Source: Microglena sp. YARC (Eukaryota; Chlorophyta; Chlorophyceae; Chlamydomonadales; Chlamydomonadaceae). Taken from it: a stretch of DNA of 64,000 bases. Both the position numbers and the translations under genes were made by a program. Every line of letters begins with the position of its first letter. Position 1 is the first letter of the stretch. The notes under the pieces were generated by a model that was given only the letters and a program-made list of their open reading frames with translations, did no database searches and had not been told where the DNA came from. The DNA is taken from positions 14,371,932 through 14,435,931 of the forward strand of contig CM039467.1 of assembly GCA_022414725.1 (NCBI GenBank). Direction: 5' to 3'. Positions 41,056-52,115 of this stretch are shown piece after piece.

Positions 41056-42030
41056 GATTAAAATCTGCACGCAGGGGTGGAGAATGGTAACAATTTGTTT
41101 CTGTCAGGAGTGAGGAGTGGTGTGTTGATCATAAGGATTAGTGGTCTGGATTGTACTCGACACGCCTAAGTGGGGAAAGGTGATATTTTGTTTGTGTTAG
41201 GAGTGAGGAGTGGTGTGTTGATCATAGGGCTGAGTGGTCTGGATTGTACTCTACACGCCTAAGTGGGGAATGTGATATTTTGTTTGTATTAGGAGTGAGG
41301 AGTGGTGTGTTGATCATAGGGCTGAGTGGTCTGGATTGTACTCTACACGCCTAAGTGGGGAATGTGATATTTTGTTTGTGTTAGGAGTGAGGAGTGGTGT
41401 GTTGATCATAGGGCTGAGTGGTCTGGATTGTACTCTACACGCCTAAGTGGGGAAAGGTGATATTTTGTTTGTGTTAGGAGTGAGGAGTGGTGTGTTGATT
41501 GTAGGGCTCAGTGGTCTGGGTTGCATTCTAGATGCAGGGGTGGGGAAGGGTCAGATTTGGTTTGAGTTCGAAGTGAAGAGTGCTATGTTGATTTTGTGGT
41601 TGAGTGATCTGGATTGTACTCTACACGCCTAAGTGGGTAATGGTAAGTTTTTGTTTGTGTAAGAGGTGAGGAGTGGTATGTTGATCATGTGGATGAGTGG
41701 TATGGATTGTATCGTACATACAGGTGTGAGGAATGGACAAATTTGGTTTGTGTTAGAAGTGAGGAGTGATAGGTTGATCATAGGGCTGAGTCGTCTGGAT
41801 TGCATTCTACAAGCCTGAGTGGGAATTAGGAAGGTTTGGTTTGAGTTTGAAGGGAGGAGTGCTAGGTTGATTTTGTGGTTGAGTGGTATACTGTACTCTA
41901 CACGCCTACGTGGAAAATGGTCAGATTTGGTTTGTGTAAGAAGTGAGGAGTTGTATGTTACTCATAGGGCTGAGTGGTCTGGATTGTACTCTACACGCCT
42001 ACATGGAAAATGGTAAGGTTTTGCTTGTGT
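41056..42030. repeat. ~92-base array, about 10 units, carrying the exon 4 acceptor
   Basis: Units contain GAGTGGTCTGGATTGTACTC and TTTTGTTTGTGTTAGGAGTG. On the minus strand each holds AATCCAG|ACCACTCAGCC, matching the true acceptor and exon start AATCCAG|ACCACTCAACC. Spacing is 92-96 bases (for example GTGGTCT at 41141, 41234, 41326, 41418). Confidence 0.85.
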
Positions 42031-42300
42031 TTGAAGTGATTGTGCTTTAAACAACACAGCAGGAAATGGTAAGATTTTGTTTGTGTTAGAAGTGCAGAGT
42101 CCTGGGGTCGCATTGAGTCACTCAATTTGTGACGCGTCACACAAAAATAAAGGTTCTCCAACACAGACCTGATGGCTGGTGCCAAAGAGTGGGTCTCACT
42201 ATGCTAGCCCTAGACTCAAAATATTATATGTGATTGGAAGAGATCCTCCTACTTGTGACGAACGAGTACGCACCCTAAGGCCGGTGGAAGTTGCCAGCCC
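42031..42300. other. Gene C intron 3, unique part
   Basis: No coding signal is seen. Confidence 0.3.
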
Positions 42301-43929
42301 ATGATCAATCATTCCCGCACCCCTGACCAACCACATACCAACCACTGACCAACCACTGACCAACCACTAAACAATCACTGACCAACCACTGACCAACCAC
42401 TGACCAACCACTGACCAACCACTAAACAATCACTGACCAACCACTAAACAATCACTGACCAACCACTGACCAACCAAACCCATGACCAACCACTAAACAA
42501 TCACTGACCAACCACTAAACAATCACTGACCAACCACTGACCAACCACTGACCAACCACTGACCAACCACTAAACAATCACTGACCAACCACTGACCAAC
42601 CACTGACCAACCACTGACCAACCACTAACCAACCACTGACCAACCATTAAACAATCACTGACCAACCACTAAACAATCACTGACCAACCACTGACCAACC
42701 ACTGACCAACCACTGACCAACCACTGACCAACCACTAACCAACCACTGACCAACCACTGACCAACCACTGACCAACAACTAACCAACAACTGACCAACCA
42801 CTGACCAACCACTTACATTACATTACATTACATTACATCACATCACATCACATCACATCACATCACATCACATCACATCACATCACATCACATCACATCA
42901 CATCACATCACATCACATCACATCACATCACATCACATCACATCACATCACATCACATCACATCAGGATCACATCACATCAATCACATCACATCACATCA
43001 CATCACATCACATACATCACATCACATCACATCACAATCACATCACATCACATCACATCACATCACATCACATCACATCACATCACATCAACATCAATCA
43101 CATCACATCACATCAATCACATCAATCACATCACATCACATCACATCACATCACATCACATCACATCACATCACATCACATCACATCACATCACATCACA
43201 TCACATCACATCACATCACATCACATCACATCACATCACATCACATCACATCACATCACATCACATCACATACATCACATCACATCACATCACATCACAT
43301 CACATCACATTCACATTACATTACATTTCATACATTAATTACATTACATTACATTACATTACATTACATTACATTACATTACATTACATTACATTACATT
43401 ACATTACATTACATTACATTACATCACATCACATCACATCACATCACATTACATTACATTACATTACATTACATTACATTACATTACATTACATTACATT
43501 ACATTACATTACATTACATCACATCACATCACATCACATCACATCACATCACATCACATTACATTACATTACATTACATTACATTACATTACATTACATT
43601 ACATTACATTACATTACATTACATTACATTACATTACATTACATTACATTAAATGTTAAAGTCTACTTAACATGTAATGTACTAACTAACCAACTAACCA
43701 ACAACTAACCCACCACTGACCAACCACTGACCAACCACTGACCAACCACTAACCAACCACTGACCAACCACTGACCAACCACTGACCAACAACTAACCAA
43801 CCACTGACCAACCACTAACCAACCACTGACCAACCACTGACCAACCACTGGCCAACCACTAACCAACCACTGACCAACCACTGACCAACAACTAACCAAC
43901 AACTAACCAACCACTGACCAACCACTGAC
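42300..43929. repeat. 11-base array beginning at the exon 3 donor, split by an ~840-base pentamer array
   Basis: (CTGACCAACCA)n and the variant CTAAACAATCA occupy 42330-42810 and 43680-43929. Read on the minus strand, the first unit GTCAGTGGTTG is the splice donor itself. Between them is (ACATC)n / (ACATT)n at 42811-43650, ending in AAATGTTAAAGTCTACTT, a piece of the dispersed repeat of 20985. Confidence 0.9.
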
Positions 43930-44014
43930 CTCATCAAACTCGATGAAGGCAACGTCATTGTTGCTCATCTCTTTGAATGCCTCACGTTCATACTCGCCAA
44001 GCTGCTGCATCAGC
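43930..44014 (-). CDS. Gene C exon 3
   Basis: The acceptor ATATGTGCAG is followed by G|CTG and LMQQLGEYEREAFKEMSNND with VAFIEFDE, ending GATGAG|GTCAGT. Phase 2 entry matches exon 2 (TG|G, Trp). Helical, charged. Confidence 0.65.
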
Positions 44015-44880
44015 CTGCACATATTGTGAATTCCCGTATTGTGAATGCCAATGGGGGGTGGATGAAAGTAAACCATATGCTGCACATATTGTGAATGCCC
44101 GTATTGTGAATGCCAATGTGGGGTGGATGAAAGTGAACCATATGCTGCACATATTGTGAATGCCCGTATTGTGAATGCCAATGTGGGGTGGATGAAAGTA
44201 AACCATATGCTGCAGTGCTGCACATATTGTGAATGCCCATATTGTGAATGCCCGTATTGTGAATGCCAATGTGGGGTGGATGAAAGTAAACCATATGCTG
44301 CAGTGCTGCACATATTGTGAATGCCCATATTGTGAATGCCAATGTGGGGTGGATGAAAGTAAACCATATGCTGCAGTGCTGCACATATTGTGAATGCCCA
44401 TATTGTGAATGCCAATGTGGGGTGGATGAAAGTAAACCATATGCTGCAGTGCTGCACATATTGTGAATGCCCATATTGTGAATGCCCTTATTGTGAATGC
44501 CAATGGGGGGTGGATGAAAGTAAACCATATGCTGCAGTGCTGCACATATTGTGAATGCCAATGGGGGGTGGACGAAAGTAAACCATATGCTGCAGTGCTG
44601 CACATATTGTGAATGCCCGTATTGTGAATGCCAATGTGGGGTGGATGAAAGTAAACCATATGCTGCAGTGCTGCACATATTGTGAATGCCCTTATTGGGA
44701 ATGCCAATGGGGGGTGGATGAAAGTAAACCATATGCTGCAGTGCTGCACATATTGTGAATGCCCATATTGTGAATGCCAATGTGGGGTGGATGAAAGTAA
44801 ACCATATGCTGCAGTGCTGCACATATTGTGAATGCCCGTATTGTGAATGCCAATGTGGGGTGGATGAAATTAAAAATATG
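44015..44880. repeat. Acceptor-carrying array, about 11 units
   Basis: Units of about 65-100 bases are built from ATTGTGAATGCC(C) repeats, GGGGTGGATGAAAGTAAACC and ATATGCTGCAGTGCTGCAC. On the minus strand each has ATATGTGCAG, the same bases as the true exon 3 acceptor. The unit length varies with the number of 18-base TATTGTGAATGCCC sub-units. Confidence 0.85.
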
Positions 44881-44999
44881 CTTGGTGGTTGGCCCCATTG
44901 CAAGCAAACGGGCTGTCCTCGTAATAAGGCACACTGTTTATTTATTTAAGACGAATGCTCCATACAAACGGTCAAACATCCTTCTTTTCCGCCTTCTCT

Positions 45000-45620
45000 C
45001 TGCTATCAACCACCCTCCCACCTAACCCATCCTCCCCACCTACCCCATCCTCCCACCACCACCCTTCCACCTACCCCATCGTCCCACCTACCCCCATCCT
45101 CCCACCTTCCCCATCCTCCCCACCAACCCCCATCCTCCCACCTCCACCCTTCCACCTACCCCCATCGTCCCACCTACCCATCCTCCCACCTACCCATCCC
45201 ACTTCCCCCATCCTCCCACCTACCCATCCTCCCACCTACCCACCTCTCCCACCTTCCCCCATCCTCCCACCTACCCCATCCTCCCACCTACCCCCATCCT
45301 CCCACCTACCCCCACCCTCCCACCTTCCCCCATCCTCCCACCTACCCCCATCCTCCCACCTACCCCACCTTCCCCACCTTCCCCCTCCCACCTCCCACCC
45401 TCCCACCCCCCCCCACCCTCCCACCTACCCACCACCCCTCCCACCTCTCCCTCCACCTACCCCCATCCTCCATCCCCCATCCTCCCCCACTTACCCCCAC
45501 CTCCCACCTTCCCCCATCCTCCCACCTACCCCCATCCTCCTTCCTACACCCTCCCACCTACCCCTATCCTACCCCCACCCCTCCACCTCCACCCTCCCAC
45601 CTATCCCCACCCTCACCCAT
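45000..45620. repeat. CCCATCCTCCCACCTACC minisatellite
   Basis: Unit CCCATCCTCCCACCTACC repeats about 30 times with frequent 1-base indels. Proline-rich frames are by-products. Confidence 0.85.
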
Positions 45621-45629
45621 TTAGCCTCT

Positions 45630-46165
45630 CCAGGCTGCTGCATTAGCCGGCGAATGTTGTGAATGGGAATGGGGGGTTAATGGGAGTAAACCATATACAC
45701 CATGCACTCCCTGCCTCTCCTACACACCTCCCAGGGTTGATGGGAGTAAACCATATACGCCATGCACTCCCTGCCTCTCCTACACACCTCCCAGGGTTAA
45801 TGGGAGTAAACCATATACGCCATGCACTCCCTGCCTCTCCTACACACCTCCCAGGGTTGATGGGAGTAAACCATATACGCCATGCACTCCCTGCCTCTCC
45901 TACACACCTCCCAGGGTTGATGGGAGTAAACCATATACGCCATGCACTCCCTGCCTCTCCTACACACCTCCCAGGGTTAATGGGAGTAAACCATATACGC
46001 CATGCACTCCCTGCCTCTCCTACACACCTCCCAGGGTTGATGGGAGTAAACCATATACGCCATGCACTCCCTGCCTCTCCTACACACCTCCCAGGGTTAA
46101 TGGGAGTACACCATACACGCCATGCACTCCCTGCCTCTCCTACACACCTCCCAGGGTTAATGGGC
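45630..46165. repeat. 60-base array, 8 exact-length units, with a second copy of the exon 3 start
   Basis: Eight 60-base units (45681-46160) contain GGGAGTAAACCATATACGCC and ATGCACTCCCTGCCTCTCC. At the left edge, 45634-45660 on the minus strand reads GGCTAATGCAGCAGCCTGG, a diverged copy of exon 3 (GGCTGATGCAGCAGCTTGG). GGAGTAAACCATAT also links this array to the one at 44015. Confidence 0.85.
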
Positions 46166-46196
46166 ACCCCATAATCCTGACAACGGCCACCACCAC

Positions 46197-46256
46197 CACC
46201 ACCACCACACCACCACCACCACCACCACCCACCACGGCCACGGCCACCACCACCGT
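46197..46256. repeat. (CCA)n trinucleotide
   Basis: ACCACCACC runs with two interruptions, in gene C intron 2. Confidence 0.9.
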
Positions 46257-46295
46257 TTCCACAAGTTGGATATTCTGAGCCCAATGCTCTCACCA

Positions 46296-46482
46296 GGGCT
46301 TTTTTTTCAAATCTGAAAGTGGGTATTTTTTAGCTTGGTGGTTTTAAGCCTCCTCCAGGGACAGCGTTTTAGTGCTTTTTATAGTTTTTTAAATATTGTA
46401 TAGCTTTTAAGGGCCATTTGGGGAGGGAGGGGGCGAAATTGGGTCAGAACTAGCGATCGCTATATAAAGCGGTAAACAAATG
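46296..46482 (+). mobile_element. Introner-like element, copy 5, with 15-base target duplication
   Basis: The body has TTTTTTCAAATCTGAAAGTG, GGTTTTAAGCCTCCTCCAGG, AGTGCTTTTTATAG and AAGGGCCATTTGG. CCAATGCTCTCACCA flanks it exactly at 46281-46295 and 46483-46497. On the minus strand the right copy contains gene C's exon 2 donor, GTGAGAGC, so the insertion duplicated the donor. Confidence 0.8.
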
Positions 46483-46495
46483 CCAATGCTCTCAC

Positions 46496-46593
46496 CATGT
46501 GATAGGGTTCTTCAGTAATGGCGAGCTTGAAGCTTCACCTTCACTTGAGCTGCCAACATAGGTCTTTGCCTTTAAGCGGATCGCATGGCCATC
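46496..46593 (-). CDS. Gene C exon 2
   Basis: Acceptor CCCCCACAG is followed by DGHAIRLKAKTYVGSSSEGE then ASSSPLLKNPIT, ending ACATG|GTGAGAGC in phase 2. Joined to exon 1 as NPFE-DGHAI and to exon 3 as NPIT-W-LMQQL. Confidence 0.65.
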
Positions 46594-46692
46594 CTGTGGG
46601 GGTGAATCAATATGGCGGGGGTTGGTCAGGGTTGGTTTGGGGAAGGTGGGTGTGGATGTGGGGTGTGGGGTGTGGGGTGTGGTTTGTTTTTA

Positions 46693-46890
46693 TTTTTTTA
46701 AGCTGTGAAAGGACTTTCACCCCAGGAGGTGGGTCTCCCGACACAAACCAGCGACACGGAGGATTCGGTTCGAATGGTGGCGCCCCTCCTACAATATGCA
46801 ATGTAGGCGCACTTAGGGTTGGTGAGAGATACCAACCCACGACCAAACGAACATTCGCCAGTACCCCTGTTGACCACGCAGACAAGCTCC
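46693..46890 (+). repeat. Dispersed repeat family 4, longest copy
   Basis: It begins GTGAAAGGACTTTCACCCCA (hairpin) then GGAGGTGGGTCTCCCGACAC, AACCAGCGACACGGAGG and GGTTCGAATGGTGGCGCCCC. The GGTTCGAAT piece resembles a B box. Related copies are at 22126 (inverted) and 55450. Confidence 0.6.
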
Positions 46891-46975
46891 CTGCCATGGT
46901 CGTTAGAGGCGGAATCAAGGAGACATAACTAGAGAACCACTACGAGGGTAGAAATCTGACAGTACTTCCCGACAA

Positions 46976-47710
46976 GGGTTGTGGGTTGTGGGTTGTGGGT
47001 TGTGGGTTGTGGGTTGTGGGTTGTGGGTTGTGGGTTGTGGGTTGTGGGTTGTGGGTTGTGGGTTGTGGGTTGTGGGTTGTGGGTTGTGGGTTGTGGGTTG
47101 TGGGTTGTGGGTTGTGGGTTGTGGGTTGTGGGTTGTGGGTTGTGGGTTGTGGGTTGTGGGTTTGTGGGTTGTGGGTTGTGGGTTGTGGGTTGCGGGTTGT
47201 GGGTTGCTGGTTGTGGGTTGTGGGTTGTGGGTTGTGGGTTGTGGGTTGTGGGTTGTGGGTTGTGGGTTGTGGGTTGTGGGTTGTGGGGTTGTGGGTTGTG
47301 GGGTGTGGGTTGTGGGGTGTGGGTTGTGGGGTGTGGGTTGTGGGGTGTGGGTTGTGGGGTGTGGGGTGTGGGGGTGTGGGTGTGGGGTGTGGGTGTGGGG
47401 TGTGGGGTGTGGGTGTGGGGATATGGGGTGCGGGATATGGGGTGCGGGATATGGGGTGCGGGATATGGGGTGTGGGGTGTGCGGTGTGGATGTGGAGTGC
47501 GGGATGCGGGGTGAGGGGTGAGGGTGTGGGGTGTGGGGTGTGGGGTGTGGGGTGTGGGGTGTGGGGTGTGGGTGTGGGGTGTGGGGTGTGGGGTGTGGGG
47601 TGTGGGGTGTGGGGTGTGGGGTGTGGGGTGTGGGGTGTGGGGTGTGGGGTGTGGGGTGTGGGGTGTGGGGTGTGGGGTGTGGGGTGTGGGGTGCGGGTGC
47701 GGGTGCGGGT
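46976..47710. repeat. Heptamer array (GTGGGTT)n then (GTGGGGT)n
   Basis: About 45 copies of TTGTGGG at 46976-47290 pass through a mixed zone into about 50 copies of TGTGGGG. It fills most of gene C intron 1. The G-rich strand is the plus strand; the transcript has (CCCACAA)n. Confidence 0.95.
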
Positions 47711-47824
47711 GCTGTGAAGGGTGTGGGTGTGGGTGTTCGGGAGTGTGTGGGGCTGATCACTTTCTGTGACGTTGGCCCGTTTCCAAATAGATGCTGTGGA
47801 GCCTCGACATATTTCCCTACCTAC

Positions 47825-47899
47825 CTCAAATGGATTCCTAGACCAGGCTGATGAGAGGCCCAGGAGCAGGAAAACCCAGCTCAGCATTTCGACTCGCAT
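47825..47899 (-). CDS. Gene C exon 1: signal peptide
   Basis: MRVEMLSWVFLLLGLSSAWS followed by RNPFE ends at GAG|GTAGGT. A basic N-terminus, a hydrophobic core (WVFLLLGL) and small residues before the likely cleavage after AWS or SSA fit a signal peptide. A second Met at residue 5 is an alternative start. Confidence 0.65.
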
Positions 47900-49490
47900 T
47901 TAGTGAACGTTTCAGGCTGAGGGTGGTTAGCGGGATTCTAGCCTGCATTGACAGATTGATTAGGAAGCTCGATATACAGAGTGGTGGTAGGCAAGGACGG
48001 ACGGGTAAGCTCGTCGCATGCACTTGATGCACTCGCGCGCATTGAAGACAGCAACATGCGTACTGCTGGCGCGATGAGCTGGCATATCCCCCACTCGCAA
48101 GGTGTGCTCGGGTGTGCTTAGGCCCCACGCGTAGGCCCGCGCGGGCCCGCGCCCGCGTGGGCCCCAAGTCCCGTACTGCCCGCGCGGCCCCTCGGCATGT
48201 TAAATTTGGGGATCGAATGTGGCATGAAAACACAGATGAAAACAAATGTGCCACTGAGCCACTCCTCCTCAATGCACTCTTGAACTTGGTTACATAGCTT
48301 CAGCCAGCAATCTAGCTGCTCGCCGTCCTAGGTAATAATAATAGATTGGAGCTACACGCAGGGATATTCAGATCCAGGTAGCAGTTCGATAGGGTTACTC
48401 GGGATGGCACCGAGTACTATCGAGGCAGGGCATTGGAGAAGTTCGCGATCCGTGGATTCAGAACCCCCATCTGCTGAAGATGCGCTGTGGATTTGCCAAC
48501 CCGATCTGCTGCGCTGCCTTGACTCTGAGACACGCGGCAGGTGGAGGTTTGCACGCGAGCTTGCAAGGCCGTTGAAGAGAACGCTCGATGCTTGTCCTGG
48601 AAGGGGCCAGACAGTCCAGATGTAGGTTGATGATTGTCCTCCAAAGTGAATGCCGATCAATTGAACTGCCACTTGAAACTACATTTGTCAGATACGAGTG
48701 TGAGTAAAACTACAGATTTGGCATATTCTGATAGAAAGCAGCTTCAACAGCTGTAGCCCATGTCAGCCTGCGTGGTAAAACAAAATGGATCATTAAACAA
48801 TTACAGTTACAATTACGATCACAAGTACAAGCACAGTCACAATCACTATCACAATCGCAACCACAATTACGGCCACAGTTACACGAGCACTGCCCATACA
48901 GGTAGGTTGATAGCTGATTGCACTCCAGCCACTTGTGGCCTCCTAATTCTCTTTGCATTTCAGATGCTCAGATAAGAAAAGCAGGCTTGCTAGCTGATCG
49001 CACTCCATACACTCGTGGCCTGCTAATTCTCCTTGCCTGTTAGATACTCAGATAAGAAAAGCAAGCTTGCTAGCTGATCGCACTTCAGACACTTGTGGCC
49101 TGCTAATTTCCTTGCATGTTGGATGCCCTGATATGAAAAGACAGCGAGTGGAGCACACTTTTTCAGGATACTGGCAGCCAGTTACAAAATCAGTACAACA
49201 AAGACCTGTAGTACAATAGGACATCTCACTCGCTGGTGGCAATCTACTCCCACCTCTGCCTATGAAAATAATATCATCGAGGCAAGGTGAATAGGTGGCA
49301 GTACTAGCGCAGTTGCTTCCGATCTTAATCCTCTCTGTGGCCAAGATGAATCATGCAAACATTCTCCACCCTCCCCACCCCACCCCCTTCAATAGCTGTC
49401 ATGCCTGCGGGTATTAGCAGCTTTTACCATATTAATAGCATTCCATGGGATGATTTAGATTTGTCTAGTCGACAGGGCGTATTGCTGCTC
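47900..49490. other. No recognised gene; short repeats
   Basis: 48118-48190 is GC-rich (GGCCCGCGCGGGCCCGCGCC). 48283-48325 is the repeat also at 21905. 48795-48895 is a degenerate (ACAATC)n stretch. 48905-49140 holds three ~80-base units with CTAGCTGATCGCACTCC and AGATAAGAAAAGCA. The upstream part may include the promoter of gene C. Confidence 0.5.
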
Positions 49491-49692
49491 AATTTTTGGC
49501 GGAGCCACCCCTCCTGAGGGGCGGGAGCCCCCAGATTCACCCCGTTGTCCGTCTGTGCGACCGAAAAATTGAAGCATGACACGTCAGCCAACTAACTAGC
49601 TTCCGTCACCTCCATCGTTGCCACCTGTCGTTCCGTTGCCAACGCACTCCGCCAATTTTCCGCGTCGCTTGCGACGCTGCATAAGACTTGTC
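49491..49692 (+). mobile_element. MITE family 1, copy 5 (best preserved)
   Basis: Inverted ends AATTTTTGGCGGAG and CTCCGCCAATTTT (49644-49660) are almost perfect. Inside the left end is CCTGAGGGGCGGGAGCCCC. After the right end comes the conserved hairpin GCGTCGCTTGCGACGC and ATAAGACTTGTC, present in all copies. Confidence 0.85.
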
Positions 49693-49927
49693 AAGCTAAA
49701 TTCACGACAATTCTCCTAGAACGATCAGAATTCTTAGAATTTTCAGGCCAAATTTGATGAACAAAGTACAACCTTCCACCTGTTTCATAAATCAAAATCA
49801 TTTGCTAAATTGCTGCAATGATGGGAAATCTATCAGGCTCTCGAGGAGGGGAAATGCTTGTAGATATGAAGGATGAATCAAGGTATCCTACTCTAGTCTG
49901 ATCACAGCTTTCCTTATTGCTCTGCAG

Positions 49928-51888
49928 GCTTATGACACAAATCAGGCGATCCTACAACAGTGCCCAGGGCTTCAGAAAATCTGTGGCCTGTACCCTGAGG
50001 CATATCAGCACCTAGCTAGCCTCCCGACTAGCTTGCGTGCCCTTGAGATTCGGGCCAATTTGAACCCCAACATGCCTTCCACTGTGGAGCATGCAAGATT
50101 GTGCCTGATTCAAAATGTCAAGGTGTCTCCTTTGACAATGCTAACTCGGCTAGAGGAGGCTGTGTTGCATGGGCTTCCAGCTTCAATTCTGGGAGCCTTG
50201 ACCCATCACGCTGTACTGCGCTCCCTTGACATTGGTCACAATTTTGACCTTGAATTTTTGCCGGACATGACGCCGTTGCCCGTGCTGCACACACTGAGTG
50301 TATCGGATTGTTATCGCCTGGAAGACATCTCAGCCCTAACAGCATGTAGCAACCTGCGCACCCTGAATCTGTCTGGTTGTGTGCAACTTGAAGACATCAG
50401 AGCTTTGTCAGGGTGTTGCCACCTGCATACCCTTGATCTGGCATGTGATGAGATGTATGGCCGTGGTCATCTTACAGATATCACAGGCTTGTCAGCGTGT
50501 TGCAATCTGCACACTCTGAACCTGTCCAATCGTGAAGAACTTGAAGACATCGCTGCCTTGTCAGGATGTCTGAATCTGTGTACGCTGAATCTGTCTAGTT
50601 GTTCACCTAAGGACATCACAGCCTTGTCAGCATGTCGCAATCTGCGCGTTCTAGATCTGTCCTATTGTGGGCAACTTCAGGACATCTTGGCTCTGTCAGG
50701 GTGCTGCAACCTGGATACTCTGAATCTACGTATGTGTCTGCAGCTACAGGGCATCAAGGCCTTGTCCGGTCTCAGCAAGCTGCATACCGTGGATCTGTCT
50801 TACTGCGTACTTTGGGACATCACAGCTTTGTCAGGGTGTCGCGATCTGCACACTCTGGATTTGTCAGATTGTGTGCAGCTGCAGGACATCACAGCCTTGC
50901 AAGGGTATCGCAATCTGCATACTCTGAAGCTGTGTAAATGCAAGAAACTACAAGACATCACGGTCTTGTCAGGGTGTTGCAATCTTCAAACCCTAGATCT
51001 TTCGTACTGTGCGCTTCAGGACATCACAGCTCTGTCAGAATGTTGCAATTTGCATACTCTGAATCTGGGCAGTTGCAAGGCACTACAGGACATCACAGCC
51101 TTGTCAGGGCTCAGCAATCTGCATAACCTAGATCTGTCAAACAGTGTACTTCAGGACATCACTGCTTTGTCAGCGTGCAGCAAGTTGCATACTCTGAACT
51201 TGGGTGGATGTGAGAAACTGCAGGACATCACAGCCTTGTCCGTGTTAAGTAGTCTGCATACTCTGCACCTGTTTGGGTGTCGTCGACTTCAGGACATCAC
51301 AGCTTTGGCGGGATGTTGCAATCTGCATACCTTAGACATGTCTAATTGCCGTAATGTTCAGGACATTACCGTATTGTCAGAGTGTTGCGATCTGCATACC
51401 CTGAATATGTCAGGTTGTGTGCAACTTGAGGGCATCACTGCCTTGTCAGCGTGCAGATCTCTGTACTCGCTGCATCTGTCTCGTTGCTTGCTGCTTGAGA
51501 ACATCACAGCCTTGTCGGCGTGCAGCAGTCTGCATACCTTGAACCTGGGTGGGTGTGAGAAAGTACAGGACATCGCAGCCTGTCGGTGTTCAGCAGTCTG
51601 CACGCCCTACATCTGTTTGGCTGTCGTCGACTTCAGGACATCACAGCTTTGGCAGGGTGTTGCAATCTGCATACCCTGGAAATGTCCAATTGCCGTAACG
51701 TTCAGGACATAACCGCATTGTCAGAGTGCTGCCGTCTGCATACCCTGAATCTGTCAGGTTGTGTTCGACTTCGGGACGTCACAGCCTTATCAGCATGCTC
51801 CAACCTGCGTAACCTGAATCTGACCGGTTGTCATGAGCAACTTAAAGGAAAGCACATGCTTGTTATCGTTTTGAACTCGGAAGATTGA
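49928..51888 (+). CDS. Leucine-rich repeat protein, cysteine-containing type, 1-base frameshift
   Basis: The exon follows acceptor CTCTGCAG and opens AYDTNQAILQQCPGLQKICG. From about residue 80 it holds more than 20 repeats of 22-24 residues of the form LSGCCNLHTLNLSxC then xxLQDITAL. The frame breaks near 51579, where AGCCTGTCGG lacks one T compared with sister repeats (AGCCTTGTC). The next frame carries on with further repeats to SED* at 51888. The break is a recent deletion or a sequence error. LRR solenoids bind other proteins; no kinase, F-box or membrane segment is seen. Upstream exons are likely. Confidence 0.8.
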
Positions 51889-51959
51889 CAATGGATGATT
51901 GTCGTCATCTTCAAAACTCCACAGCCTTGTCGTTAGTACGTTCCAAATGTATGACGTGG

Positions 51960-52115
51960 TCAGATGCAAGCGACATCTGGAGGTTACAGCCCTAAAGTTT
52001 ACTGCCCTGAAGGTTACATCCCTGAAGTTAGCCTTGAGGTTAGCCCTGAAGTTTACAGCCCTGAAGTAAGCCTTGAAGTAAGCCTTGAAGTAAGCCCTGA
52101 AGGTTACAGGCTGAC
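51960..52115. repeat. AAGTTAGCCCTGAAGTTTAC 12-base type repeat
   Basis: Variants of GCCCTGAAGGTTACA and GCCTTGAAGTAA recur about 12 times right after the LRR gene. Confidence 0.75.

Larger units (their letters stand above)
40868..47899 (-). other. Gene C: predicted secreted/endomembrane protein, unknown family
   Basis: Four minus-strand exons join in phase: 47899-47825, 46593-46496, 44014-43930 and 41052-40868. They give a signal peptide followed by an acidic, soluble-looking chain of at least 146 residues. The 3' end of the gene is not identified. The 7 kb span is almost entirely repeat arrays, several of which copy the gene's own splice sites. No family is recognised; proteins entering the secretory pathway are expected from the signal peptide. 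Confidence 0.6.

Noticed and set aside
43903..44903. Proteins with repeats AFTICAALQHMVYFHPP
   Set aside because: They read through an acceptor-carrying array; only the terminal LMQQLGEY... part is a likely exon.
46940..47760. Telomere repeat or a PTPHTPHP / CGVWGVGCG protein
   Set aside because: The heptamer GTGGGTT/GTGGGGT is not a known telomere unit and lies in an intron; the frames are repeat artefacts.
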